Assembly (NCBI RefSeq): GCF_900112935.1
Contig: NZ_FONM01000013.1
Span: 1 to 64,000 of the forward strand
Reading direction: 5' to 3'
Source: Trichococcus pasteurii
GTDB taxonomy: Bacteria > Bacillota > Bacilli > Lactobacillales > Aerococcaceae
DNA: 64,000 nucleotides
The translations under genes were made by a program, and so were the position numbers. Below, in pieces: positions 52,664 through 61,829 of this stretch. Every line of letters starts with the position of its first letter. The first letter of the stretch is position 1. The notes below the pieces were generated by a model. The model was not told the DNA's origin. It searched no databases and saw only the letters and a program-made list of their open reading frames with translations.

Positions 52664-52688
52664 ATACCAAAAATATACTAATTGGTAT
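52664..52688. promoter_or_regulatory. Inverted repeat upstream of the ABC-3C operon
   Basis: ATACCAA and TTGGTAT form a 7-bp inverted repeat with an 11-base centre, next to a TATGAT -10-like element on the minus strand. It may be an operator. Confidence 0.4.
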
Positions 52689-52711
52689 CTATGTATGTGC
52701 CTGTACCATAT

Positions 52712-53329
52712 CTATTCCATAGTTACTTTTCCGACTTTCAACAGGTGCACATCCTTCTCCATGCAGTAGAGCCTGATCAAAGTCGTTGCCAAAAAACAGC
52801 TGTACAACGCCATTTGGCTTCCGGCCAAGCGGAACACGATAATGTATAGGATAGCACCCAGTATGGAAGCTATCGCGTAGACCTCTTTGCGGAATACATA
52901 AGGGATCTCCCGCGCGAAAACATCCCGGATAAGCCCGCCGCCGGTTCCAGTCAGGACTGCCAAAGTCACCACAACGAACCACTGGTATAGGCCCGTCCGC
53001 ACCGCCACCTCTGCTCCGATGGCGGTGAACGCACCGAGTCCGACCGCATCAAAAAATTGCAGCATCTTCGCCAATTTGCTGATGTGCGCATAGAAAAGGA
53101 TGACGAAGCCTGCGGAAAGCAGGCTGATGAGTGCATAGAGCGGATTTTCCAGCGATGCCGGTAAAGGTCGATCGATCAGCAGATCCCTGACGATCCCTCC
53201 GCCCACAGAAGTAGTTATCGCAAATATTCCGATTCCGTAGTAATCAAGATCCTTCTCGATCGCGGTCAACGCTCCTGACATCGCAAAGGCGATCGTGCCG
53301 ATTATTTCAACTATAGAAATGAATTCCAT
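52712..53329 (-). CDS. TRIC/UPF0126-family membrane channel
   Basis: A 205-residue, seven-helix protein of the YicG/TRIC family, proposed trimeric monovalent cation channels. Two internal repeats share the kinked-helix motif: TTSVGGGIVRDLL near residue 40 and TGTGGGLIRDVF near 127. No operon partner is visible. It marks return to typical base composition after the A+T-rich ABC-3C genes. Confidence 0.9.
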   Translation of the reverse strand: MEFISIVEIIGTIAFAMSGALTAIEKDLDYYGIGIFAITTSVGGGIVRDLLIDRPLPASLENPLYALISLLSAGFVILFYAHISKLAKMLQFFDAVGLGAFTAIGAEVAVRTGLYQWFVVVTLAVLTGTGGGLIRDVFAREIPYVFRKEVYAIASILGAILYIIVFRLAGSQMALYSCFLATTLIRLYCMEKDVHLLKVGKVTME

Positions 53330-53398
53330 TATATTGTATCCCCCCTAATGATAGTTTTCTGAAAATATTTTGTTTCGCAAAAAGTATAACGCAAAAGA

Positions 53399-53423
53399 AT
53401 GCAAAGTCGCCATAACTTTGCAT
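53399..53423. terminator. Terminator of the MFS-M20 operon
   Basis: ATGCAAAGT and ACTTTGCAT form a perfect 9-bp stem; on the minus strand TCTTTTG follows. Confidence 0.72.
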
Positions 53424-53460
53424 CCTTTTTCATTCTATTTTTTGGTCTGTTTGCACAAAC

Positions 53461-54852
53461 CTATTCTGTAGCTTCCACTTGCGCAGTTGCTTTCGGAGCT
53501 GTCAGCAAAATCGAAGCCAACGCAATCGTCCCAAAAGCGACATTCAGTATCAATCCGGCAGAACCGGCCACTTCCATATTTCCTTGCGCTCCCAAAGCAT
53601 TGAAAAGGCTGGACGAAAGTGCGACCCCGACTGCTCCGCCTAAAGAGCTGGCCATTTTGTAGATGCCTGACGCGCTGCCGATTTTATCAGCAGGAGCATT
53701 CGAAATTGCGGTATCAGTGGAAGGTGTCGCATAAATGCCCAAACCGAAGCCGTACAAAGCATAGCCAACAAATACCAACAAGTTGTAGATGATTCCCGGC
53801 ACGAAAGTGAAGGCCATCAAAGCGATACCGATCGTTGCAATGAACGAGCCGGTCACCATCGGCTTGCGGGAACCGAATTTTTGCAAGGCTTTTTCACCCA
53901 AACGGATGGAGCTCAATACGCACACCAAGTACCCGATCGTCAGCAAGCCGGATTGGAAAGAAGAAAAACCGCGGCCAACTTGAACATAAGTGTTAGCAAC
54001 CAACATTGTCCCTGCAGAAGCATTCAACAAGAAGTTAGACAAAGTGGCACCACTGTAAGCTTTGTTTTTGAATAGAGAGAAGTCGATGAAGCTGTTTGCA
54101 TGTCTTTTTTCGATATTCACAAAAAGAAGCACTGAAATGACGAATGCCACAGCCAATCCCAAGATAATAGGATTTGTCCATCCCATAGTTCTTCCTTGGC
54201 TGATAAAAACATTGAAAGTCAGCATAGCAATCACGAAAGTAATCAGTCCACCGACATCAAAAGGTTTCTTTTCGCCGACTGCTTCAACTTTGCTTTCTGG
54301 AGTTTCTTTAAGCAAAAGAAGCCCAATAACAGCAACTACAATCGAAACGATGAAGATTGCACGCCAGCCGAAGTAAGTGGCTACTAAACCGCCGAAGAAG
54401 GAACAAATTCCTGAGCCGCCCCAAGAACCGATTGACCAGAAGCTCAACGCACGTTGTCTTTCAGCTCCATCGAAGTAAGTCTTCATCAAAGCCAAAGTAG
54501 CCGGCATGATGCACGCAGCAGATAGCCCTTGGATGATACGACCGATGATCAACAAAGCTGGGCCATTTGCCAATACTAAGCACAGTGAACCGATGATGCT
54601 TAGTATCATTCCGATATTCGTTACTTTCACGCGGCCATGTTTATCCGCAAGCCCACCAGCAACAACCATAAACATACCTGAGAATAAAGATGTCAAACTG
54701 ATGGCAATGCCCAAGATGCCGGATGAAATGCCCAAGTCTGCTTGGATGGCCGGTACGATGTTCACCATTGTTTGAGCAAACAACCAGAATGTTACAACCC
54801 CTGAAACAATCCCCAAAATAAGTCTGTTATTACCTTTGTATTGCGTTTCCAC
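53461..54852 (-). CDS. MFS drug efflux transporter, DHA2 family (NorB-like)
   Basis: A 463-residue, fourteen-helix efflux pump. The start NNRLILGIVSGVVTFWLFAQ then IVPAIQADLGIS and GGLADKHGRVKV resembles staphylococcal NorB/Tet38. The start codon is a GTG sharing a base with the TAG stop of the M20 hydrolase gene, so translation is coupled. It may export a product or inhibitor related to that hydrolase; substrate unknown. Confidence 0.92.
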   Translation of the reverse strand: METQYKGNNRLILGIVSGVVTFWLFAQTMVNIVPAIQADLGISSGILGIAISLTSLFSGMFMVVAGGLADKHGRVKVTNIGMILSIIGSLCLVLANGPALLIIGRIIQGLSAACIMPATLALMKTYFDGAERQRALSFWSIGSWGGSGICSFFGGLVATYFGWRAIFIVSIVVAVIGLLLLKETPESKVEAVGEKKPFDVGGLITFVIAMLTFNVFISQGRTMGWTNPIILGLAVAFVISVLLFVNIEKRHANSFIDFSLFKNKAYSGATLSNFLLNASAGTMLVANTYVQVGRGFSSFQSGLLTIGYLVCVLSSIRLGEKALQKFGSRKPMVTGSFIATIGIALMAFTFVPGIIYNLLVFVGYALYGFGLGIYATPSTDTAISNAPADKIGSASGIYKMASSLGGAVGVALSSSLFNALGAQGNMEVAGSAGLILNVAFGTIALASILLTAPKATAQVEATE

Positions 54853-56054
54853 TATTTTTCACTGCTCCCTTTTAAGTAATCAATCACTAATGTCCCCATT
54901 GTTTCGGCTGCGATCAGCATACTGTCCTCATTGATCCGGAATTTCGGATGATGATGCGGATAAGCTTCGCCGTCTTTCGGCGTCGCTCCGACATACAGGA
55001 AGACGCTCGGGCGTTCCTTCGCATAATAAGCAAAATCTTCCGAAGGCGGCTGCGCCTCGCAGCGTTCCACAGCCTCTACTCCCGGAAGTTCGGTAGCCTG
55101 CAGAGCCGCAGCTGCGAATGCCGTCATTTCTGGATCGTTGAACAGGACTGGATAGTCGTTTTCGTAATCCAGTTCATAGGTCACATCGAACATGGCGGAG
55201 ATGCCGTCTAGCTTCGCCCGGATTTCCTTTTCGATCAGCGTGCGTGTCTCTTCTGACATCGAGCGCACATCGCCCTCCAATACGACGGAATCTTTGATGA
55301 CGTTGAACGAGCCTTTGCCGTCAAAACTGCCTATAGTGATCGATCCGACATCGAAAGGATTCATACGGCGGCTGACGATGGATTGCACGGCTACGACAAA
55401 ATAACTGGCCGCGACGATGGCGTCGTTGGCTTTATGCGGCGAGGAGCCATGTCCGCCGACGCCTTGAATCTTCACGCGGAAATTGGCGCGGCCGGTCTGA
55501 ACATTGCCTTCACGGTAGAACACTTTGCCGCTGTCCATCTGCGACATCACATGGATGCCGAAGACAGTATCGACGCCTTCGAGCGCTCCGGCGTTGATCA
55601 TGCCGATCGCTCCGCCTGGGGGAACTTCTTCCGCAGGCTGATGCAGCACAACGATTTTTCCTTCGAGTTGTTCCTTCATCTCAATCAAGGTTTCGGCCAG
55701 GATCAGCATGTAGGCTGTATGCGCGTCATGTCCGCAAGCATGCATGACTCCTGGTGTTTTTGAGGCAAATGGCAAGCCCGTTTCCTCTTGGATCGGCAAC
55801 GCATCAAAGTCCGCTCGGATGGCGACGGTTTTTCCCGGTTTGCCGCTGTCGATGGTCACGACAATGCCCAATCCTCCGACATGGGTGCGGATGTCACACT
55901 CTTTCCCTGCATAAAAAGCTTCGATATACTTGGCCGTGTTCTCCTCCTGGAAAGACAATTCCGGATGGGCATGCAAGTAGCGGTAGATTTCGATCATGCG
56001 CTCCTGCTTCTCGGCTAATTTGCTGAATAATTGCTTCTTGGTCGCTTCATTCAT
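54852..56054 (-). CDS. M20-family amidohydrolase/peptidase
   Basis: A 400-residue metallohydrolase of the M20D (N-acyl-amino acid amidohydrolase, hippurate hydrolase, IAA-amino acid hydrolase) group. Metal-site motif MHACGHDAHTAY near residue 107, catalytic glutamates in HQPAEEVPPGG, dimerisation domain with GHGSSPHKANDAI, and final histidine in YPHHHPKFRINE. It is cotranscribed with the NorB-like pump. The substrate is probably an N-acylated amino acid or aminobenzoyl conjugate. Confidence 0.92.
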   Translation of the reverse strand: MNEATKKQLFSKLAEKQERMIEIYRYLHAHPELSFQEENTAKYIEAFYAGKECDIRTHVGGLGIVVTIDSGKPGKTVAIRADFDALPIQEETGLPFASKTPGVMHACGHDAHTAYMLILAETLIEMKEQLEGKIVVLHQPAEEVPPGGAIGMINAGALEGVDTVFGIHVMSQMDSGKVFYREGNVQTGRANFRVKIQGVGGHGSSPHKANDAIVAASYFVVAVQSIVSRRMNPFDVGSITIGSFDGKGSFNVIKDSVVLEGDVRSMSEETRTLIEKEIRAKLDGISAMFDVTYELDYENDYPVLFNDPEMTAFAAAALQATELPGVEAVERCEAQPPSEDFAYYAKERPSVFLYVGATPKDGEAYPHHHPKFRINEDSMLIAAETMGTLVIDYLKGSSEK

Positions 56055-56303
56055 TTATTTACGCTCCCTTATTTTTGACTGTTTGTAACTATCCTATTGG
56101 TTGTTTAATGCTACGTTTCGTAATCACTCAGCTAGTATACCGCCACAAAAAAATAAGAAAAGGCTCGTTATTATGCAAAACATCCTGATTTTTGTCTTCG
56201 CATTTTAAGAAATCAGTGGGATAGCAATTTACTGCGGATGATTTTTGTCCGAAAGCCCTTTCTATTTAAAAATGGCCCGCAAGCAGGCAGAAAAAAGTAA
56301 AAA

Positions 56304-56410
56304 ATCGGACATCGAGAGAGCATTGTGCTGGAGGATGTCCGATAACCCGGAAGAATCGGACAACCACAATGCAACCGTCCTGCTACTTGTCCGATAACCC
56401 GAGTGAATCG
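56304..56410. repeat. Intergenic palindromic repeat, TTGTCCGAT family (locus 2)
   Basis: ATCGGACATC (56304-56313) pairs with GATGTCCGAT (56334-56343). ATCGGACAA (56355-56363) pairs with TTGTCCGAT (56387-56395). A degenerate ATCGCACAA follows at about 56407. The cores equal those at 44246-44327. Confidence 0.83.
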
Positions 56411-56434
56411 CACAAGCCGAAAATATCCGGCGAC

Positions 56435-56467
56435 AAAAAAAGGTTGTCTCGTGGAAGACAACCTTTT
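56435..56467 (-). terminator. Terminator of the AraC-GH39 gene
   Basis: On the minus strand AAAAGGTTGTCT and AGACAACCTTTTTT pair around a short loop; T-rich tail follows. Confidence 0.82.
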
Positions 56468-56484
56468 CTTCATTATTGTTCTGC

Positions 56485-58836
56485 TCAGCCGATCGCTCGG
56501 CGGAATTCGATGAACAGGATCGCGTTACTGCTCATCGAAGCATAGAAGGACCAATCTTTGTCGATCTGTTCATCCTCCAGCTCCAAAGTAGGCATGGAGG
56601 ACTTCACGATGTACTCCATCACCTCAAGGTCGATGCCGTGTTTGCTGTTCAGTTGCCCCCACTTTGTGTAGAGACCGCCATTTTGTTGGTCGAATCGGTA
56701 TTTCCGGACTTGGTATTCACCGTGCTCCATGCCGATCAGCCGGACATGCAGTTCGTTGCTGCGGTTCCGCATGAACAATTCGTCGACCGAGTAGCGCGGA
56801 TTGAAATGCTTTTCGTTGAAAAGCAGCAGTTGGTAACCCTCTTCGTTTTCGGTCAGCACATAATGTTCTCCCTGAGCGCGCACTTCGCCCGTCATCCGTT
56901 CCTTGAACATCAGCGTGTAGAAAGCAGGCCTCTTGCCATTGAAGAAATGGAACAGCTCCAAACCCGCCACAGCCTTGTTGTGGTTTCCTCCGTGCAGCTC
57001 ATGGAGTTCGCTGTTCAGCCAAAAACCGACGCCCGCGACTTCAGTCCCCAAATCCAAGATAGTCCTCAGGATCAGCGCACCCCGGAAAAAAGTCCCGTTT
57101 GTGTAGCGCGTGTTTCCGGTCAGCGTGTTCCAATTTTCCAGGTACAGTGGCTGATGCATCTGGTGCTTTTTCAGGAAACGTTTCAGCTTTTGCGTTTTCC
57201 GCAGGATATAGCCTTGGCTGTTCAGGAAGTCTTCATCGCTGATTTCAGAAAAGTCGACGACCTCGTTCTGATCGGCATCATAGGTGATGAAGTCGATGCT
57301 GTCGGATTGGTGAAGTTGCCAGTGATGCGACAATGAAAGACTATCTTTGTCCTCTTTGAAAGGAAGGAAAGTGCCGATTTTCAGCTGAACAGCATATTTC
57401 CGGATCAATTCATGCAGCCTCAAGTACACGCGCTCCAACTCTGTGGACAGGACGGCCGTCTCTTTTTCCGCATAGAAAACGACTTTCCATTGGTTAACAA
57501 ATTTCCTGCCGAATACCTGCAGTGTGTGGATCAGAAACCCTTCAAGTTCTCTGAAATAGCGCTCTTCATTGTGGATGACTTCTTTATAAGTGATCCGCAA
57601 ATACAGGCTGATATCCAGTTCCTTCAGGTACTGGATGGCCAAATCGGCGTTGGCGTACTTCGGTGTGGTGGATACGAACTCATCCGTCTCGACTTCCGGC
57701 AATAAAGTGGATCCGCCGATCAGATTGCGCACCCCCACAAAATCGACGCGAAGGCGCTGCTTGGCAAGAAGCACTTGCTCCTTCACCTGCTCGTTCAGGA
57801 TTTCCTTCAGTTCCCCGATGAACACAACATGCTTTTCGCGCGCCAATAGTCTGTCAGCGCCACCGTCTCCTACAACGATCTTGCATGCTTCACCCGGCGC
57901 CTCGTCCGGCAATGCGCGCAGATTCAGGGGCTCCTCCAAATATTTAGTCAACTGCATCAGCGCTTCCGGCGAATCCAATTCCTTTCCGGCTTCCGTTTTT
58001 GCGGTCACTGCTCCGAACGCTTCGCTGTTTTCTTGTTTATGTTCCTTCCGGTACTGCACCGGTGTCTGATCGTAGACCGATTTGAAGGCTTCCGTAAAAT
58101 TCTTCGCTGTCGAGAAGCCGTTTCGCACCGCAATCTGGAACAAATTATCGGATGTATGCAGCAAGTCCTCCACGCAGTGCTTCAAGCGCACCATCTTCAG
58201 ATATTGCAGAAAGCCCATTCCGGTCGTCTGCTTGAAGTAACGGGATAAATAGGTAGACGACAAGTACTCGTTTTCCGCCATCTCCGCAAGCGTCAAGGGT
58301 TCCGCATAGCGGAGTTCAATCTTATGGATGATCCGGGCAATCCGTTCATCGCTCGCTTCGCCTGCTCCGGTATGCGGCCCCTCCTTTTTGAAGAAGCGGG
58401 TCACCAGCAGCATCGTCTGAAACAGGATACTGCGGGCCTCCAAAACGCTGCCTTCTTCCTGGCGGGAATGGACGATCACGAGTTCAGCCAGCAGCCTGCG
58501 CAGCTGCGCTACGACATCCCCGCGCCCCGGATCCAAATCTTTCGAGAAGCATTCGAAGGAGTAATGGAAGTAATTCGGGTAGTTCAGCACGAAGAAATGG
58601 CTGGGGATGCTCAGGCAAATGAGGATATTATTTTCGCTGCCCCGGACAGTATAGTGGTCGTTCCGGTTGATGAAGAGAATATCCCCTTCATCCAGAGCAT
58701 AAATTTCCCCATTGACGGACACGCTCGCCCTTCCTTTGGTCACGAACAAAATCCGCGTGCCGTAATACCGTTGTGGTGCGGCATAACGGATATTCCCCAT
58801 CGTGATATCATAATCTGCCCCATGCTCTCTCGTCAT
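56485..58836 (-). CDS. AraC regulator fused to a GH39-like domain
   Basis: A 783-residue protein in three parts: cupin sensor (residues about 15-110, FINRNDHYTVRG), AraC helix-turn-helix (LTLAEMAENEYLSSTYLSRYFKQ split near 190-215; IAVRNGFSTAKNFTEAFKSVY near 240) and a C-terminal glycosidase-like TIM barrel of GH39/beta-xylosidase type (about 300-780). The barrel has PLYLENWNTLTGN, where a catalytic glutamate would lie, so it may bind or still cleave a sugar. The ATG at 58836 follows GGAGGAG. Next gene downstream of its promoter is an alcohol dehydrogenase on the same strand. Target genes are not evident. Confidence 0.85.
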   Translation of the reverse strand: MTREHGADYDITMGNIRYAAPQRYYGTRILFVTKGRASVSVNGEIYALDEGDILFINRNDHYTVRGSENNILICLSIPSHFFVLNYPNYFHYSFECFSKDLDPGRGDVVAQLRRLLAELVIVHSRQEEGSVLEARSILFQTMLLVTRFFKKEGPHTGAGEASDERIARIIHKIELRYAEPLTLAEMAENEYLSSTYLSRYFKQTTGMGFLQYLKMVRLKHCVEDLLHTSDNLFQIAVRNGFSTAKNFTEAFKSVYDQTPVQYRKEHKQENSEAFGAVTAKTEAGKELDSPEALMQLTKYLEEPLNLRALPDEAPGEACKIVVGDGGADRLLAREKHVVFIGELKEILNEQVKEQVLLAKQRLRVDFVGVRNLIGGSTLLPEVETDEFVSTTPKYANADLAIQYLKELDISLYLRITYKEVIHNEERYFRELEGFLIHTLQVFGRKFVNQWKVVFYAEKETAVLSTELERVYLRLHELIRKYAVQLKIGTFLPFKEDKDSLSLSHHWQLHQSDSIDFITYDADQNEVVDFSEISDEDFLNSQGYILRKTQKLKRFLKKHQMHQPLYLENWNTLTGNTRYTNGTFFRGALILRTILDLGTEVAGVGFWLNSELHELHGGNHNKAVAGLELFHFFNGKRPAFYTLMFKERMTGEVRAQGEHYVLTENEEGYQLLLFNEKHFNPRYSVDELFMRNRSNELHVRLIGMEHGEYQVRKYRFDQQNGGLYTKWGQLNSKHGIDLEVMEYIVKSSMPTLELEDEQIDKDWSFYASMSSNAILFIEFRRAIG

Positions 58837-58935
58837 CGGTTCTCCTCCATCCTTTTCTCCCATTATCCACCTCATACCCAATCGGCACAATGGCCATTTT
58901 CCGACAACTATTTGAACGAATCAGTCTGATTGTGC

Positions 58936-58974
58936 AAAAAAACAAAAAATGCCCCCAAAGCAAAGCCCGGGGAC
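58936..58974 (-). terminator. Terminator of the zinc alcohol dehydrogenase gene
   Basis: On the minus strand TGTCCCC pairs with GGGGGCA (one G-T) around a 12-base loop, followed by TTTTTTG. Confidence 0.82.
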
Positions 58975-59003
58975 ATCTTGTCTGTTCATGAAACTAATTT
59001 TTA

Positions 59004-60044
59004 TCAGATTGTACTTGTGTCGATCACGAAACGGTATCTGACGTCGGAAGCCAATACGCGTTCATAGGCCTCGTCGATCTGGTCGGCTGAAATGACTTCG
59101 ATATTCGGAACGATGCCGTGCTCGGAGCAGAAGTCCAGCATTTCCTGCGTTTCGCGGATGCCGCCGATCATGGAACCAGCGAAGGAACGGCGATGCCCGA
59201 TCAAGGACATCACATTCACTGACAACGGTTCTCCGGGAGCCCCTACGTTCACCAGCGTGCCGTCGAGCTTCAACAAGCCCAGGTAAGCATCCAGATTGAT
59301 CACGGCGCTCACCGTATTGATGATCAGATCAAAAGTGCCGGCCAATTCCTTGAATGTTTCCGGATCCTTGGTGGCGTAATAATGCTGCGCCCCGAACTTC
59401 AGACCGTCTTCTTTTTTGCTCAACGTTTGCGAAAGGACGGTGACTTCAGCCCCCATCGCATGCGCGATTTTAACGCCCATGTGCCCCAATCCCCCCAGTC
59501 CGATCACGGCGACTTTCTTGCCGGGGCCGGCTTGCCAGCGGTTCAATGGCGAGTAGGTAGTGATGCCGGCGCACAACAGCGGCGCTGCAGCATCCAGTCC
59601 GATGTTGTCCGGAATACGCACAACAAAATCTTCGGTCACGACAATATGCGTCGAGTAGCCGCCCTGTGTCGGTTCGCCGTATTTATCAACGCCGGCATAA
59701 GTCGGGACATTGCCATTGAGGCAGTACTGCTCCTCGCCGCGCAAACAATTTTCGCATTCTCCGCAGGAATCGACCATACAGCCTACGCCGACGCGATCCC
59801 CGATTTGATATTTCGTCACACCAGGACCGACCGCTGTGACCAATCCAGCGATTTCATGCCCAGGCACGAGCGGATAGTGCACGTGCCCCCATTCACCATG
59901 GGCTGTATGGATATCCGAATGGCAGATACCCGCAAATTTGATTTCGATCAGAACGTCCTGCTCATCCAATTCCCGTCGCTTGATTTCAGCAAATCGGAAC
60001 GGTTTGTCCGGACCGTCGACCGCTCTTGCTCTTGCTAGTACCAT
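59004..60044 (-). CDS. Zinc-dependent NAD(P) alcohol dehydrogenase (YahK/CAD-like)
   Basis: A 346-residue medium-chain dehydrogenase. Catalytic zinc ligands are the cysteine and histidine in [13 protein letters not shown] in [10 protein letters not shown]; structural zinc cysteines are in [20 protein letters not shown] (about residues 92-111). The Rossmann motif is [12 protein letters not shown]. The layout matches cinnamyl-alcohol/aldehyde reductases that reduce many aldehydes with NADPH. GGAGGA lies before the ATG. Monocistronic. Confidence 0.93.
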   Translation of the reverse strand: MVLARARAVDGPDKPFRFAEIKRRELDEQDVLIEIKFAGICHSDIHTAHGEWGHVHYPLVPGHEIAGLVTAVGPGVTKYQIGDRVGVGCMVDSCGECENCLRGEEQYCLNGNVPTYAGVDKYGEPTQGGYSTHIVVTEDFVVRIPDNIGLDAAAPLLCAGITTYSPLNRWQAGPGKKVAVIGLGGLGHMGVKIAHAMGAEVTVLSQTLSKKEDGLKFGAQHYYATKDPETFKELAGTFDLIINTVSAVINLDAYLGLLKLDGTLVNVGAPGEPLSVNVMSLIGHRRSFAGSMIGGIRETQEMLDFCSEHGIVPNIEVISADQIDEAYERVLASDVRYRFVIDTSTI

Positions 60045-60280
60045 CTATTTTTCCTCCATTATGCTTTTTTATTCAAAAGCAGCGCACTATTTTTTCGCGG
60101 CGCTCTTGCTCCTGTAGAAAAAGCATACTACTTGAAGTTAAGGTTAAGTCAAGCAATAACCGTTAGGAAGTATTCATTTATTCTAAATTTTTTTGTTGCT
60201 TATTATTAACATTATTTCAATATTAAGCACAACTGGTTTATACTTAATATTGAAACAATTCGAAAATGGGAGGAATCAAC

Positions 60281-60640
60281 TTGAAAATGAAAGCCTACTT
60301 AGCTCTTCCGGTTGCATTATTGCTTATGGCCTGTTCGAATGAATCAAACGAAACTACCCAAACCGAAGTCACTCAAACATCAGTCAGTGAAAGCGCAGAA
60401 ATCATCAGCACGGAAGTTATTGATAACGAAACTGCATTTTTGGAACAACTCGCGGATTTTGATGCGGAGCATGAGCCCTTCATTGTAGCCTATTACGATT
60501 CTCTTGACGCAATAAAAGAAAAGGTATCCGACGAGACGAATACTTTTGTCGATCCGGAACTTTCTGAAAGGGAACTGCAAATCAAACTGATATTCAAGGG
60601 TGACGATGATTATTACCGCGTGGTGTTGGAACAAAAATAG
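60281..60640 (+). CDS. Small secreted lipoprotein, function unknown
   Basis: A 119-residue predicted lipoprotein. The signal peptide KMKAYLALPVALLLMACSNE has lipobox LMAC, so cysteine is at residue 18 and the mature protein is anchored outside the membrane. A threonine/serine/glutamate-rich linker follows, then an acidic helical domain. I use the TTG at 60281, five bases after GGGAGGAA; the ATG two codons later is the alternative. No known domain recognised. Confidence 0.75.
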   Translation: MKMKAYLALPVALLLMACSNESNETTQTEVTQTSVSESAEIISTEVIDNETAFLEQLADFDAEHEPFIVAYYDSLDAIKEKVSDETNTFVDPELSERELQIKLIFKGDDDYYRVVLEQK

Positions 60641-60654
60641 ACATTAAAATATAA

Positions 60655-60699
60655 AGCAAGCAGCCTGCGACTCCTTAGCGCAGGCTGCTTGCTCTGTTT
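60655..60699. terminator. Bidirectional terminator between lipoprotein and DMT genes
   Basis: AGCAAGCAGCCTGCG and CGCAGGCTGCTTGCT form a 15-bp perfect stem with a nine-base loop; T-rich sequence on both sides. Confidence 0.92.
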
Positions 60700-61632
60700 T
60701 CACAAAATTTCCTTGCCGCATTCTCGGGAAGGGATTTTTTCTTTGAACCGACTGAAATTCGACAACAGCAATACGGATCCCAAGACGATCGCAATGCCCA
60801 GCCATTCAACAAAGCCGGATGCGGTTCCGAAGACGAGTACCGAAAGAATCGCCGCCAGCAGTGGCTCCAGTGCAGTCATGACGCTCGCCAAGGAGGCTTC
60901 GATGTATTTTACGCTTTCCAGATACGCCAGGAAAGCGACGGCCGTTCCGAAGAGGATGATTGCGCCGGTCAACAGAACGCTCTGCGCTGTCATCGCGAAT
61001 CCGGGAGCCCAAAAAGGATGGATGAACTGGAACAGCACGCCACCAATGAACATGCCCCAGCCAACAACCACCGAGGATCCGTATTTCTTCAGGATCAGCC
61101 GCGGTTGCAGTGTGTAAAAGGCCACGCCGATCGCAGAGCCGATTCCCAGTACAAGTCCAAGCGGCGAAACCGCGATTCGGCTGAATTCGCCTTTGGTCAC
61201 GATCAGCAGTACTCCCGCAAAAGTTGCCAGCACCAGTCCGCCTTCAGCCGGATTGAAGTGCTTCTCTTTTTTTATCAACATATATAGATAGACAAAAATC
61301 GGCGCTGTGAATTGAAGGATGGCCGCCAAGGACGCGCTGCTCACTTCGATTGCCTTGAAAAACAAATACTGGCAGGAGACCATGCCGAACACCGCGAACA
61401 ACAGCAGGCGGATGACATCCCCGCTTTCACGAAAAATCCCGAAAATATCCTCCCGCTTTACGGCACGGCTGTAGAAAAGGATCAAGATTCCTGCCATCAA
61501 AAGGCGCGTGCTCACCAGCCATTCTGAAGAGACCGTATAAACAGCGAAAAGCAGTTGCGCCAAAATCCCTGAAATCCCCCACAAGCTGCCTCCACCCGCC
61601 GCCAATAATATTCCTTTCACTTTATCACTCAT
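60700..61632 (-). CDS. DMT-family (EamA) transporter
   Basis: A 310-residue, ten-helix drug/metabolite transporter with two EamA repeats (GSLWGISGILAQLLF near residue 15; LGIGSAIGVAFYTLQPRLI near 155; late motif LEPLLAAILSVLVFG). The ATG at 61632 has GGGAGCGG upstream. It diverges from an AraC gene that may control it. Export of amino acids or metabolites is typical; substrate unknown. Confidence 0.9.
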   Translation of the reverse strand: MSDKVKGILLAAGGGSLWGISGILAQLLFAVYTVSSEWLVSTRLLMAGILILFYSRAVKREDIFGIFRESGDVIRLLLFAVFGMVSCQYLFFKAIEVSSASLAAILQFTAPIFVYLYMLIKKEKHFNPAEGGLVLATFAGVLLIVTKGEFSRIAVSPLGLVLGIGSAIGVAFYTLQPRLILKKYGSSVVVGWGMFIGGVLFQFIHPFWAPGFAMTAQSVLLTGAIILFGTAVAFLAYLESVKYIEASLASVMTALEPLLAAILSVLVFGTASGFVEWLGIAIVLGSVLLLSNFSRFKEKIPSRECGKEIL

Positions 61633-61829
61633 ACCGTCCGCTCCCATTCCTATGATTATCCATTGTATTCGTTCATTATAGGCGGGTGGAAGATCCGATT
61701 CTATCGCTGGGCTACTTATTTTTATCAGATTTGTGTATATTTTATTGCCGGATTTGCCAGATTCGGATTAAAATTGCTATTATAGTATCAGAAAAAAATA
61801 CGGGCCGGACAGAGAAAGGAGCTGTACAG

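Larger units (their letters stand above)
56055..56484. other. Spacer with palindromic repeats and AraC terminator
   Basis: 430 bases. It holds the second locus of the TTGTCCGAT repeat family and the terminator of the AraC-GH39 gene; nothing coding is seen. Confidence 0.7.
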
